Shown: piece by piece, positions 44,529 to 52,708 of the stretch
Position numbering within the stretch: the first letter of the stretch is position 1
Layout of the letters: each line of letters starts with the position of its first letter
DNA from: CBDAQV01 sp965199335
Lineage (GTDB): Bacteria > Pseudomonadota > Alphaproteobacteria > CALMVH01
Direction: 5' to 3'
DNA length: 64,000 nucleotides
NCBI GenBank assembly: GCA_965199335.1
Contig: CBDAQZ010000004.1
Coordinates: 682,001-746,000, forward strand
Program-made: the position numbers and the translations under genes
Notes under the pieces: model-generated
The model's input: the letters and a program-made list of their open reading frames with translations, nothing else
Database searches by the model: none
Told to the model about the DNA's origin: nothing

Positions 44529-45817
44529 CCTCCCCGCTGCGCATCGGCATCGCCGGCCTCGGCACCGTCGGCGCGGCGACCGCCGCCCTGCTGCGCCGCA
44601 ATGCCCCGCTGCTGACCCAGCGCAGCGGCAGGCGGCTGGAACTGGCGGCGGTGTCCGCGCGCGAACGGGCGAAGGAGCGCGAGATCGACCTGTCCGGCAT
44701 TGCCTGGTTCGAAGACGCGCGGGCGCTGGCGACCGCGCCCGGCATCGACGTGGTGGTGGAAACCATCGGCGGTGCGGACGGTGTGGCGCGCGACCTGGTG
44801 ACGGCGGCGCTGCTGGCGGGCCGCCATGTCGTGACCGCCAACAAGGCGCTGATCGCCATCCATGGCCACGAGCTGGCGGCGCTGGCCGAAAGGAACGGCG
44901 TCGCGCTGCTGTTCGAAGCGGCGGTGGCGGGCGGCATACCGATCCTGAAGACCCTGCGCGAGGGACTGGCCGGCAACCGCGTCTACGAAGTGCACGGCAT
45001 CCTGAACGGCACGTCCAATTTCATCCTGACCGAGATGCGGGCGCGCGGCGCGTCGTTCGGCGACGTGCTGGCCGAGGCGCAGCGTCTCGGCTATGCCGAG
45101 GCCGATCCCAGCTTCGACGTCGACGGCATCGACACCGCGCACAAGCTGGCGATCCTGACCGCGCTGGCCTTCGGGCGGCAGGTCGATTTCGCCAGCGTCT
45201 CGATCGAGGGCATACGCGAGATCGATCCCATCGACATCGCCTTCGCCGACGAGCTGGGCTATCGCATCAAGCTGCTGGGCATCGCGCGCCAGACGGAGAA
45301 CGGGGTCGAGCAGCGTGTCCATCCCGCCATGGTGCCGGCATCGGCCCCCATCGCGGCCGCGGAAGGCGTGTTCAATGCGGTCGTCACCTCCAGCGATGCG
45401 GCGCAGAAGGTGCTGATGGTCGGAAGGGGCGCCGGCGGCGGGCCGACATCCTCCGCCGTGGTCGCCGACCTGGTCGACATCGCCGCAGGCCGCATCGCCC
45501 CCGCCTTCGGCATCCCGGCGGCACAGCTGGCCCCGGCCGAACCCGCCGATATCGGTCAGCGCCACGGCGCTTACTACCTGCGCCTGAAGGTCGAGGACCG
45601 GCCCGGCGTCATCGCCGAGGTGTCGGCCATATTGCGGGACGAGCAGGTGTCGCTGGAATCGGTGCTGCAACGGGGCCGCGCACCGGGCCTGTTCGTGCCG
45701 CTGGTGGTGACCACGCACCAGACGCAGGAGGCGCGCATGCGGCAGGCGGTCACGCGCATCGCGGCGCTGCCGGCGGTTGCAGAAACGCCTTGCCTCATCC
45801 GCGTAGAAGGATTCTAA
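44525..45817 (+). CDS. hom: Homoserine dehydrogenase
   Basis: 430 residues, GTG start. N-terminal NAD(P) Rossmann motif (IGIAGLGTVGAATA), catalytic core (VVTANKALIA, EAAVAGGIPILKTLREGLAGN, LNGTSNFILTEM, GIDTAHKLAILTALAFG with the catalytic Asp/Lys) and C-terminal ACT domain (VEDRPGVIAEVSAILRDEQVSLESVLQ) for threonine feedback. It converts aspartate semialdehyde to homoserine. Confidence 0.97.
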   Translation: MTSPLRIGIAGLGTVGAATAALLRRNAPLLTQRSGRRLELAAVSARERAKEREIDLSGIAWFEDARALATAPGIDVVVETIGGADGVARDLVTAALLAGRHVVTANKALIAIHGHELAALAERNGVALLFEAAVAGGIPILKTLREGLAGNRVYEVHGILNGTSNFILTEMRARGASFGDVLAEAQRLGYAEADPSFDVDGIDTAHKLAILTALAFGRQVDFASVSIEGIREIDPIDIAFADELGYRIKLLGIARQTENGVEQRVHPAMVPASAPIAAAEGVFNAVVTSSDAAQKVLMVGRGAGGGPTSSAVVADLVDIAAGRIAPAFGIPAAQLAPAEPADIGQRHGAYYLRLKVEDRPGVIAEVSAILRDEQVSLESVLQRGRAPGLFVPLVVTTHQTQEARMRQAVTRIAALPAVAETPCLIRVEGF

Positions 45818-45864
45818 TCCGGCACAGCGCCGCACCAATACGCGCGCCGTACGGAATACCGATT

Positions 45865-46866
45865 ATGCCCGACTCTTCTTCCGACAGCCTGATGGATCGC
45901 AGCCTTGCGCTGGAGGTCGTGCGCGTAACCGAAGCCGCGGCCCTTGCCGCCAGCCTGCAGGTGGGACGCGGCGACGAGATGGCCGCCGATACCGCGGCGG
46001 TCGACTGGATGCGCCGTACGCTGGACACGCTGGCGATCGACGGAACGGTGGTGATCGGCGAGCGCGAGGATGCGCCGCATTTGCGCGTCGGCGACAAGGT
46101 CGGCGGCGGCGGCCCGGCGATGGATATCGCGCTCGACCCGCTGGAAGGCTCGACCATCACCGCCAAGGGCGGGGAAAACGCGCTGTCGGTCGTGGCAATG
46201 GCGTTGCCCGGCAGCTTCTTCAACGCGCCCGACGTCTACATGGACAAGATCGCGGTCGGTCCCGGACTGCCGCCGGGCCTGCTGGACCTGGACGCCGGAC
46301 CGGGCGAGAACCTGCGGCGGCTGGCCGAGGCCAAGGGCGCGACGACATCGGAATTGCTGGTGTGCATACTGGACCGCCCGCGCCATGGCGAGCTGATCCA
46401 CCAGGTGCGCGAGGCCGGGGCGCGGATCATGCTGATTTCGGACGGCGACGTATCGGGCGTGATCGCGACCGCGCAGCCGCATAGCGGCGTCGACGTCTAT
46501 ATGGGAATAGGCGGCGCGCCGGAGGGCGTGCTGGCGGCGGCCGCCCTGCGCTGCATCGGCGGCCAGCTGCAGGCCCGGCTGCATTTCCGCAATGACGAAG
46601 AGAAGCACCGCGCCAGCCTGCACGGCATCCAGGATCTGCACCGCAAGTACAATCTGGACGAGCTGGTGGGCAGCGACGTGATGTTCGCCGCCACCGGCAT
46701 CACCCACGGCGCGATGCTGCGTGGGGTACGGCGCTACGCCGGCGGCGCCACGACGCATTCGGTGGTGATGCGTTCGCGCACCGGCACCGTTCGCTGGATC
46801 GAATCGCACCACGATTTCCGCCGCAAGTCGTCGGGCGTTCCCGGCATGGTGCCGGGAGAGGGATGA
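45865..46866 (+). CDS. glpX: Class II fructose-1,6-bisphosphatase GlpX
   Basis: 333 residues. Metal-site segments GDEMAADTAAVDWMR, GEREDAPHLRVGDKVG and DIALDPLEGSTITAKGG define the Li+-sensitive GlpX family, which dephosphorylates fructose 1,6-bisphosphate in gluconeogenesis. The ATG at 45865 lies 47 bp after hom; hom-glpX-recJ is a recurrent alphaproteobacterial order. Confidence 0.95.
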   Translation: MPDSSSDSLMDRSLALEVVRVTEAAALAASLQVGRGDEMAADTAAVDWMRRTLDTLAIDGTVVIGEREDAPHLRVGDKVGGGGPAMDIALDPLEGSTITAKGGENALSVVAMALPGSFFNAPDVYMDKIAVGPGLPPGLLDLDAGPGENLRRLAEAKGATTSELLVCILDRPRHGELIHQVREAGARIMLISDGDVSGVIATAQPHSGVDVYMGIGGAPEGVLAAAALRCIGGQLQARLHFRNDEEKHRASLHGIQDLHRKYNLDELVGSDVMFAATGITHGAMLRGVRRYAGGATTHSVVMRSRTGTVRWIESHHDFRRKSSGVPGMVPGEG

Positions 46867-48638
46867 CGGTGCTGAGCCCCGTCGACGATACCTTTGCCGG
46901 GGTGACAAGCTCCCTGCTGGGCCAGCACTGGCGCTTCGCGCCGTGCGACGAGCGGCTGGCATCGGTCCTGGCGCGCAGCCACGATTTGCCGGAGATCGCG
47001 GCGCGCGTCCTGGCGGCGCGGGGCATCGGCCACGAATCCGCGGCCGATTTCCTCAGCCCGTCGATGAAGGCGGCCCTGCCCGACCCGTCCTGCCTGAAGG
47101 ACATGGAAGCCGCGGCCCTGCGCATCGCGCGCGCGATCGAGGCGGGGGAAAAGATCGCCATCTTCGCCGATTACGATGTCGACGGCGCGACCAGCGCGGC
47201 GCTGTGGCTACGCTATCTGCGCGCCTGCGGCGGCAATCCGATCCTGTACATCCCAGACCGCATCGGCGAGGGCTACGGCCCCAATGCCCCCGCGATGGTG
47301 GCGCTGGCCGCGCGGGGAGCCAAGCTGGTCGTCACGGTCGATTGCGGCGTCACCGCGCACGACCCGCTGCATGCGGCGGCCGAGGCCGGGCTGGATGTCG
47401 TAGTGATCGACCACCACCAGGCCGAAGCCGCCCTGCCCCGTGCCGAAGCGGTGGTGAACCCGAACCGGCTGGACGATAGCAGCGGGCTGGGTCATTTGTG
47501 TGCCGCCGGCGTGTGCTTCCTGGCTTTGATCGCGGTCAACCGCACCCTGAAGGCGCGCGGCTTCTTCCAGAATCGTACCGCCCCCGACCTGCTGCAATGG
47601 CTGGACCTGGTCGCGCTGGGCACGGTGTGCGACGTGGTGCCGCTGACCGGGCTGAACCGTGCCTTCGTCGTCCAGGGGCTGAAGGTGCTGGCGCAGCGCG
47701 GCAATATCGGGCTGGCCGCCCTGGCCGACGTGGCGCGCGTGACCGAGCGGCTGGGCGGCTACCATCTGGGTTTCGTGCTTGGGCCGCGCATCAATGCCGG
47801 CGGCCGCATCGGCAAGGCCGACCTGGGCGCGCGGCTGCTGTCGACCGAGTCACAAGCCGAAGCCACCATGATCGCCGCCGAGCTGGACGCGCTGAACGGC
47901 GAACGCCGCCGCGTCGAGACCGAGATCGTGCAGACCTGCCTGGCGATCGCCGAGGCGATGGACACCAGTGACCCGGTGCTGGTCGTATCGGGCGAGGGCT
48001 GGCACCCGGGCGTGATCGGCATTGTCGCCGCGCGGCTGATGGAAAAATTCAAGCGCCCGGTCTGCGTCATCGGAGTCGAGAACGGCATCGGCAAGGCATC
48101 CGGCCGCAGCCGCCCCGGCATCGACCTTGGCGCGCTCGTGATCGCGGCGCGGCAGTCCGGCATACTGGAGAAGGGCGGCGGCCATGCCATGGCGGCCGGC
48201 TTCACCATCGCGGCGGACCGCATCGACGATCTGCGCCGCTTCTTCCGCGCCATGGCCGGGCTGCACGTTGCCGCCGTCCCTCACCTGATGATCGACGGCG
48301 CGATGGCCGCGACCGGCGCGAACATGGAGCTGGCGACGACGCTGGAGCGCCTTGGCCCCTACGGCGCCGGCCACCGCGAGCCGTTGCTGGTGCTGCACGG
48401 CTGCCGCCCGTTCCAGCCGCGCGTGGTGGGCGAGAAGCATGTCAGCTGCATGCTGGCGGGCGAGAGCGGCGGGGCGGCGGTGAAGGCCATCGCCTTCCGC
48501 GCGCTGGAACACGATTTGGGCGCGACGCTGCTGGCGGCGGGCGGCCAGGTCTTCCACCTCGCCGGCCGCCTCGGCATCGACCGCTGGCAGGGCCGCGAGA
48601 CGGTCAAGTTCGAGATCGTGGACGCGGCGAAGGTCTGA
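46863..48638 (+). CDS. recJ: Single-stranded-DNA-specific exonuclease RecJ
   Basis: 591 residues. DHH motifs: IFADYDVDGATSAALW, VTVDCGVTAHDPL, VVIDHHQAEAALP and LGTVCDVVPLTG; DHHA1 domain with GGGHAMAAGFTI. A C-terminal OB-like domain follows. RecJ degrades single-stranded DNA 5' to 3' in recombination and repair. It overlaps glpX by four bases (ATGA). Confidence 0.97.
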   Translation: MTVLSPVDDTFAGVTSSLLGQHWRFAPCDERLASVLARSHDLPEIAARVLAARGIGHESAADFLSPSMKAALPDPSCLKDMEAAALRIARAIEAGEKIAIFADYDVDGATSAALWLRYLRACGGNPILYIPDRIGEGYGPNAPAMVALAARGAKLVVTVDCGVTAHDPLHAAAEAGLDVVVIDHHQAEAALPRAEAVVNPNRLDDSSGLGHLCAAGVCFLALIAVNRTLKARGFFQNRTAPDLLQWLDLVALGTVCDVVPLTGLNRAFVVQGLKVLAQRGNIGLAALADVARVTERLGGYHLGFVLGPRINAGGRIGKADLGARLLSTESQAEATMIAAELDALNGERRRVETEIVQTCLAIAEAMDTSDPVLVVSGEGWHPGVIGIVAARLMEKFKRPVCVIGVENGIGKASGRSRPGIDLGALVIAARQSGILEKGGGHAMAAGFTIAADRIDDLRRFFRAMAGLHVAAVPHLMIDGAMAATGANMELATTLERLGPYGAGHREPLLVLHGCRPFQPRVVGEKHVSCMLAGESGGAAVKAIAFRALEHDLGATLLAAGGQVFHLAGRLGIDRWQGRETVKFEIVDAAKV

Positions 48639-48642
48639 CGCA

Positions 48643-49542
48643 TTACGTAGGCCCTATAAGATCCAGCAATTCCAATGCCTCTGTATGATAAGGATTGATT
48701 GCCAGCGCCGCACGGCATTCGGACGCGGCTTCTTCCCTGTCACCCGCCTCGTATAAATCCCGCGCCCGTTCGGCATGCGCCACGGCCACCTGGATGAGGC
48801 TGCGGTCCGAGGTCCATAGGATGCCACGCTTGCGGAACTCGCGCACATGGTGTTCGTCGTCGACGTTGCGGCCGGTCATCTGGAAGTACGACGTGAAATC
48901 GCCGGTCGCGCCGCAGGGGAATTGCACAAGCTTCTGGAAGATCAGCCGGTCCTCGCCGCTGCCGTCGGCGAACATCGCGTTCGCCCATAGCGGCAGGATG
49001 GTGTGGCAGGCGATCTTGTCCAGCATCAGGCTGCTGGGGTTGACGAAGCCGCCGAAGCGCTCGGCGTTGATGCCTTGCCCCGGGCCGACCGCATCCCACT
49101 CGTCGCGGCAGATCGTCCAGCCGGTGCGGTCGTCCACCAGCCAGCGCCCGGACCACGCCCAGCCATGGCCGGCGATGGCGGCCAGCAGCGCCGACAGATG
49201 CGTAGGCCCGTACCAGTCGTCATCGTCGAGATAGGCGACATAACGACTGCCGGCGGCGTAGGTCAGGATGGTGCGCAGCGCGCCGCCATAGGCATTGTCG
49301 TACAGCCCGCCATGGCGGCGGGACGTGGAATAGCCAAGGTCCAGCACTGTCAGCGTCACATGCGCGGGGCATTCGGCGCGCAAGGCGTCCAGCTGGCCCG
49401 CGTCCCCCTGGGCGACATCGATGCCGACCAGGACCTGCACCCGTCCCGAGATTTCCTGCGCGAAGACCGAGCGTACGGAACGGCCCAGCGTCTGCCGCAA
49501 GGTGGTCGGGATCACGACCGCAACGTCGAAGCCGGTGTTCAT
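48643..49542 (-). CDS. Family 2 glycosyltransferase with a short helical tail
   Basis: 299 residues. GT-A fold: VAVVIPTTLRQTLGRSVRSVFAQE, VLVGIDVAQGD and the nucleotide-sugar/metal motif YVAYLDDDDWYGPTHLSALLAAIAGHGW. The C-terminal 60 residues form a TPR-like helical pair (AHAERARDLYEAGDREEAASECRAALAINPYHTEALELLDL). Acceptor unknown. It converges with recJ, 4 bp apart. Confidence 0.85.
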   Translation of the reverse strand: MNTGFDVAVVIPTTLRQTLGRSVRSVFAQEISGRVQVLVGIDVAQGDAGQLDALRAECPAHVTLTVLDLGYSTSRRHGGLYDNAYGGALRTILTYAAGSRYVAYLDDDDWYGPTHLSALLAAIAGHGWAWSGRWLVDDRTGWTICRDEWDAVGPGQGINAERFGGFVNPSSLMLDKIACHTILPLWANAMFADGSGEDRLIFQKLVQFPCGATGDFTSYFQMTGRNVDDEHHVREFRKRGILWTSDRSLIQVAVAHAERARDLYEAGDREEAASECRAALAINPYHTEALELLDLIGPT

Positions 49543-49598
49543 CGGACCTGACTAGCACGGAGCAAACGGCGTCGGCAAAGAGACATCATCGCTTCCTG

Positions 49599-49627
49599 TT
49601 GCAATTCACGACCGCGCGCTGTATCCC
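49599..49627 (+). promoter_or_regulatory. Probable promoter of tRNA-Glu
   Basis: TTGCAA and TATCCC, 17 bp apart, with the expected start site about 10 bp before the mature tRNA. The match is moderate but spacing and position fit. Confidence 0.5.
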
Positions 49628-49644
49628 TAGCGCCGCGCCTTTAA

Positions 49645-49720
49645 GTTCCCATCGTCTAGAGGCCTAGGACACTGCCCTTTCACGGCGGTAACAGGGGTTC
49701 GAATCCCCTTGGGAACACCA
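49645..49720 (+). tRNA. tRNA-Glu (anticodon TTC)
   Basis: 76 nt. Acceptor stem GTTCCCA/TGGGAAC, discriminator A and encoded CCA. The anticodon loop CTTTCAC gives TTC, and the T-arm is GGTTCGAATCC. It borders a lower-GC stretch containing a truncated gene. Confidence 0.96.
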
Positions 49721-49943
49721 CGATTTCGGCCGCTCTGTAAAGAATTCGTTGTCAAAATCGTTGTTTCCGGCTCGGCTAGTCACCTGCCGATGCGGCTTTT
49801 CCGACATGAGGGGGAAGGTAGAAGCAATCGTAGTTCCGAGCGCCAAGCCATGAGCGGAGGGCCGCCGCCTACCCCCCGGCATAGCCCCAATCGCCCGGTC
49901 GCGTTGCACGTTCAACCCACGCACTAATTTTTGGATTCGGCAG
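49721..49943. other. Lower-GC spacer after tRNA-Glu
   Basis: 223 bp with no convincing gene. It is visibly less GC-rich than its surroundings. No copy of the tRNA 3' end was found within the next 1 kb that could serve as an attachment-site partner, and no integrase gene is present. Confidence 0.5.
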
Positions 49944-50528
49944 ATGTTCGAAGCAGCCAATGAGAACAACAGTACACTAACAAAGCGGCGGGAGTTGTAT
50001 CGCGCGGAATGGGCCAGAGAGGCATATTCTTTTCGTTCGGAATTTCCGAAGCTTGGTCTGCGAGAGTTATACGAGTCAGCACATGGCCGCATGGTTATCA
50101 TCCGTGCGCTTGGTGCCGCTTATGGACTGTCTCTTGAGCAAAGGCGTCAGCTAACGAGATTTGTCCGGCACAATCGCGGAGCGGTCATAGTCCGCTTGGT
50201 TCTATTGTTAGCGGGATTGCCACTTGACCCTAAGACGCTCTACTTCGGCAGGTCGAAAGCTCAGAAGCCAATTTTAAGGAGCGAGGTACGGGTCTTGTGG
50301 AGGTGGGCTAAAGACTGTGCCCGAACCAGTAGACGCTTTCGCCTAGCACACCCGTATAAGGTGGCGGGTTATGACAATAGGATTACTGAAACCCAGGATT
50401 ATCGAGATATGGTTCTGAAGCTTGCAAGAGCGGCGGGCCTAGGCTTCCTTTCGACGGGTTCGTTCCGGTCGATCCCGGGGAACGGCCCTGTTGAGATAGC
50501 GCGCAAAACCGGCTACGGCAATTTCCCG
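49944..50528 (+). pseudogene. Truncated foreign-looking gene of unknown function
   Basis: The frame from the ATG at 49944 reads about 165 residues that look like a real protein (basic, helical, e.g. TKRRELYRAEWAREAYSF and QRRQLTRFVRHNRGAVIVRLVLLLAGLPLDP) in lower-GC sequence. From about 50435 the sequence becomes GC-rich again and the frame runs without its own stop into and through ogt out of frame, ending only at 51119. The most likely reading is a gene that lost its 3' end by recombination. Family not recognised. Confidence 0.5.
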
Positions 50529-50562
50529 TGCCCTGTCCCGCGCCGTGCCTACGGAGCTCCGA

Positions 50563-51108
50563 ATGAAATCCGCTTCCGCGAAACCCGCGCGCCGCAAGGC
50601 CAGGGAAGAATTCACCTACGCCACCGGGCCGTCGTCGCTCGGCTTCGTGCTGGTCGCGGTCAGCGGGTTCGGGATCGTTTCGATCCTGCTGGCGGAAAAG
50701 GCCGCGACGCTGGCGGCGCAGCTGCAGGACCGCTTTCCCGGCGTCGCGCTGCGCGAAGGGTCGAAGGAGGCGGCGACCGCGCTGGCCAGGGTGGTTCATT
50801 TCATCGAGCATCCGGAAAGCGACTTCACCGTCTCCCTCGACATGCGCGGGACCGCGTTCCAGCGGCGGGTGTGGACGGCGGTGATGGCGATCCCGCGCGG
50901 GCAGACGGCGACCTATGGCGAGATCGCGGCCCGGATCGGCGCGCCCCGCGCCATGCGCGCCGTGGGCAGTTCGTGCACCAGATGCCACTTCGCGGTCGTC
51001 GTCCCGTGCCTGCGCGTCCTGCCGAAGGGGCAGACGCTGGCCGGGCAGCTGAAAACGGCCTCGAAACGGCGGCGCGCCTTCCTGGCGCGCGAGGGGATCG
51101 TTTCGTAA
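50563..51108 (+). CDS. Ada/Ogt-type alkyltransferase homologue with altered active-site motif
   Basis: 181 residues. N-terminal Ada-like domain (FTYATGPSSLGFVLVAVSGFGIVSILL) and C-terminal DNA-binding/active-site domain (TAFQRRVWTAVMAIPRGQTATYGEIAARIGAPRAMRAVG). The family motif PCHRV reads PCLRV here: acceptor Cys149 is kept, but the neighbouring catalytic His is Leu150, and the usual Asn upstream aligns with Cys (SSCTRCHFA). Glu of the AREG end is kept. The normal enzyme removes O6-alkyl groups from guanine; activity here is doubtful. The ATG at 50563 with GGAG was preferred to a GTG at 50545. Confidence 0.82.
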   Translation: MKSASAKPARRKAREEFTYATGPSSLGFVLVAVSGFGIVSILLAEKAATLAAQLQDRFPGVALREGSKEAATALARVVHFIEHPESDFTVSLDMRGTAFQRRVWTAVMAIPRGQTATYGEIAARIGAPRAMRAVGSSCTRCHFAVVVPCLRVLPKGQTLAGQLKTASKRRRAFLAREGIVS

Positions 51109-51139
51109 GAATCCGGTAGCGGCACGGTTCTTGCTATGC

Positions 51140-51154
51140 TTAAGGCGTAGTTAA
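51140..51154. promoter_or_regulatory. Full-consensus CtrA-type site
   Basis: TTAA-GGCGTAG-TTAA is an exact TTAA-N7-TTAA motif, 16 bp before the start codon of the 90-residue gene. It lies within an 8-bp inverted repeat (GGCACGGT at 51121, ACCGTGCC at 51162). CckA, the kinase upstream of CtrA, is encoded in this window. Confidence 0.55.
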
Positions 51155-51169
51155 GCCGGAGACCGTGCC

Positions 51170-51442
51170 ATGTCGCATCACATCCACATGCTGCCGCCGC
51201 TTCTGCCGCTGGAGCGGCCGCTGAAGCTGAACAAGAAGCGGCGCCTGCGCAAGTCGCGCAGCGGCGAGGTTTCCTATACCGACGAGGTCGGCGACAGCGA
51301 GCCGATCGACGGCTCTTTCCTGACCGAGGGGCCGGCGATGACGAGGGAAGACCCCGTCGACGAACCCACCGGACGCTCGACCCTGTCGGGCTTCAGCGGC
51401 CCGACCCTGAAGGCCCTGCTGCAGGCGCAGGAAGAGGCCTGA
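51170..51442 (+). CDS. 90-residue protein of unknown function, possible CtrA target
   Basis: A basic N-terminal segment (LKLNKKRRLRKSRSG) is followed by an acidic, Ser/Thr/Pro-rich middle and a short helix (PTLKALLQAQEEA). It looks disordered. GGAG precedes the ATG by 8 nt. The start is close to a perfect CtrA-type site. I do not recognise the family. Confidence 0.65.
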   Translation: MSHHIHMLPPLLPLERPLKLNKKRRLRKSRSGEVSYTDEVGDSEPIDGSFLTEGPAMTREDPVDEPTGRSTLSGFSGPTLKALLQAQEEA

Positions 51443-51718
51443 CTAAACCTTGCGCCGCCGTACGACGAAGCGCAGCAACAGCAGGCCGATGGCGACGATC
51501 GGCAGCCAGGGCAGGGCGGCGATGGCGAAGCTGATCGCCTGGCCGGTATTCTCGCCCAGCACCTTGCCGCCCTGGCGCCAGGCCTGCGCGATCGGCGCGG
51601 TCGAGCTTTCCAGGCCCTCGGCGCGGAAGGCGATCGACAGGCTTTCGGTGTCGACGCGGTCGTACAGCCCCTTCTTCTCGGCAGCGATGGCTTCCAGCGG
51701 ACTATAGCAAGCGCGGCG
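51443..51718 (-). pseudogene. Remnant of a DUF4349-type membrane protein (C-terminal end only)
   Basis: A minus-strand frame ending in TAG at 51443 encodes SPLEAIAAEKKGLYDRVD, LSIAFRAEGLESSTAPIAQA, then a membrane helix (AISFAIAALPWLPIVAIGLL) and a basic end (RFVVRRRKV), resembling the C-terminus of DUF4349 proteins. The frame is open up to a TAA at 51809-51811 but contains no ATG, GTG or TTG except close to the end, so it cannot be expressed as it stands. The 5' part of the gene seems deleted. Confidence 0.55.
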
Positions 51719-51805
51719 GGAGGAAAAGCTGTCCGGCCAGGCGTGGCGGATGGAAATTCGCAGGGCGAAGACTTTACCCAGAAAATCTAAACCGGTTCTT
51801 AACGA

Positions 51806-51838
51806 CCCTTATGTTAGTTTAGGCTAACAACGTAAGGG
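51806..51838 (+). promoter_or_regulatory. Leader hairpin next to the glsB-like ribosome binding site
   Basis: CCCTTA-TGTTAG and CTAACA-(ACG)-TAAGGG form 12 bp with a 3-nt bulge and a 6-nt loop. The 3' arm runs into the Shine-Dalgarno sequence (TAAGGGAG) of the next gene. A regulatory role is inferred. Confidence 0.45.
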
Positions 51839-51847
51839 AGAAAGCAA

Positions 51848-52096
51848 ATGTCTATCTTCGAGTGGGTGATCTTGGGCCTGGTAGCAGGCTTCGTCGCCAG
51901 CAAGCTGATCAGCAAGGACAACACCAACCTGCTGATCGATGTGATACTTGGCATGGTGGGTGCGATGGTCGCCGGGCTGGTCTACACCAAGGCCGACGTC
52001 CTGGGCATCACCCTTGTTAACGTCTACAGCGTCCTGGTCGCCATGGTCGGCGCCATGATCATACTGTTCACGTATCACAAGGTTCTCAAACACTAA
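51848..52096 (+). CDS. GlsB/YeaQ/YmgE family small membrane protein
   Basis: 82 residues with three hydrophobic helices (FEWVILGLVAGFVASKLI; LLIDVILGMVGAMVAGLVY; VYSVLVAMVGAMIILFTYH). The G-x3-G pattern is that of transglycosylase-associated/GlsB stress proteins. GGGAG is 8 nt before the ATG. These are often stress-induced; exact function unknown. Confidence 0.85.
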   Translation: MSIFEWVILGLVAGFVASKLISKDNTNLLIDVILGMVGAMVAGLVYTKADVLGITLVNVYSVLVAMVGAMIILFTYHKVLKH

Positions 52097-52111
52097 GACC
52101 TGAACCGCGGC

Positions 52112-52142
52112 TCCCTTGCCGTTACTAAAAAACGACAAGGGA
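52112..52142. terminator. Hairpin between the convergent glsB-like and 52156 genes
   Basis: TCCCTTG-c-CGTT pairs with AACG-a-CAAGGGA around a 7-nt A-rich loop. It stands 15 bp after the glsB-like stop codon and faces the end of the minus-strand gene, so it can serve both. Confidence 0.6.
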
Positions 52143-52155
52143 CCGGCCTCAAGAC

Positions 52156-52350
52156 CTATCGGTTGGTTTCGTGCGGGGCGTGTTCGACCTTCGCGCCCAG
52201 ACCCTTCAATTCCTCGAATTCATGCTCGGAAATGTGATGCTCGGTCCCGGCTTCGTGCCCGTGATGGCCGATGACGGCATAATGCTTGCCCTCGCGCGTC
52301 CACAGAACCAGGGTCTTTTGCTCGAGAGCGTCGGTCAGTTTTTTATCCAT
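52156..52350 (-). CDS. Small His/Glu-rich protein of unknown function
   Basis: 64 residues, soluble, with a His-rich centre (HYAVIGHHGHEAGTEHHISEHEFEEL) that could bind metal. Ends in an Asn-Arg tail. No family recognised. It is followed by a hairpin terminator. Weak ribosome binding site. Confidence 0.6.
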   Translation of the reverse strand: MDKKLTDALEQKTLVLWTREGKHYAVIGHHGHEAGTEHHISEHEFEELKGLGAKVEHAPHETNR

Positions 52351-52388
52351 CGCCGACAGTGTCAGACTAACGGCGCCAGGGCAACCGC

Positions 52389-52628
52389 TCAGTGCGCGGC
52401 GGCGAAGCGCGCCTTCGCCCCGGCGATCAGCAGGTGGGCGTCGTGTTCGGGTATGCCCCGTTCCATCACCAGCGATCTCGTCAGCTCGGCCTCGGTATAA
52501 CCGTCGGGCCGTTCGCCCTTGTCGGCGGCATGCACCACCATCTCGCCGGTATCGAGCACGAACAGGCGGAACCTGTCCTGGCCGGCGGCCCCATGGGCGA
52601 TCTGCTCGATTTCCAGTGCGGTGGCCAT
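52389..52628 (-). CDS. Small protein of unknown function
   Basis: 79 residues from the ATG at 52628, with GAGGAG 7 nt upstream; an upstream extension to 52655 is less likely. The sequence (IEQIAHGAAGQDRFRLFVLDTGEMVVHAADKGERPDGYTEAELTRSLVMERGI) looks like a compact alpha/beta domain. No family recognised. Confidence 0.68.
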   Translation of the reverse strand: MATALEIEQIAHGAAGQDRFRLFVLDTGEMVVHAADKGERPDGYTEAELTRSLVMERGIPEHDAHLLIAGAKARFAAAH

Positions 52629-52708
52629 GTGTCTTCTCCTCGGATTAGCCCGCACCCTAACCCGGCGATGATTGACCGCCGCTTAACGCCGTGGGAAGCC
52701 ATGGCCCG

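Noticed and set aside
49664..50101. Minus-strand frame ending in GDSNPCYRRERAVS
   Set aside because: The end is the well-known false translation of a tRNA gene (tRNA-Glu at 49645-49720).
50453..50480. Partial likeness to the tRNA-Glu 3' end (GGGTTCG, GGGGAAC) as an attachment site
   Set aside because: Only short scattered matches, no continuous duplication of the tRNA end, and no integrase gene nearby.
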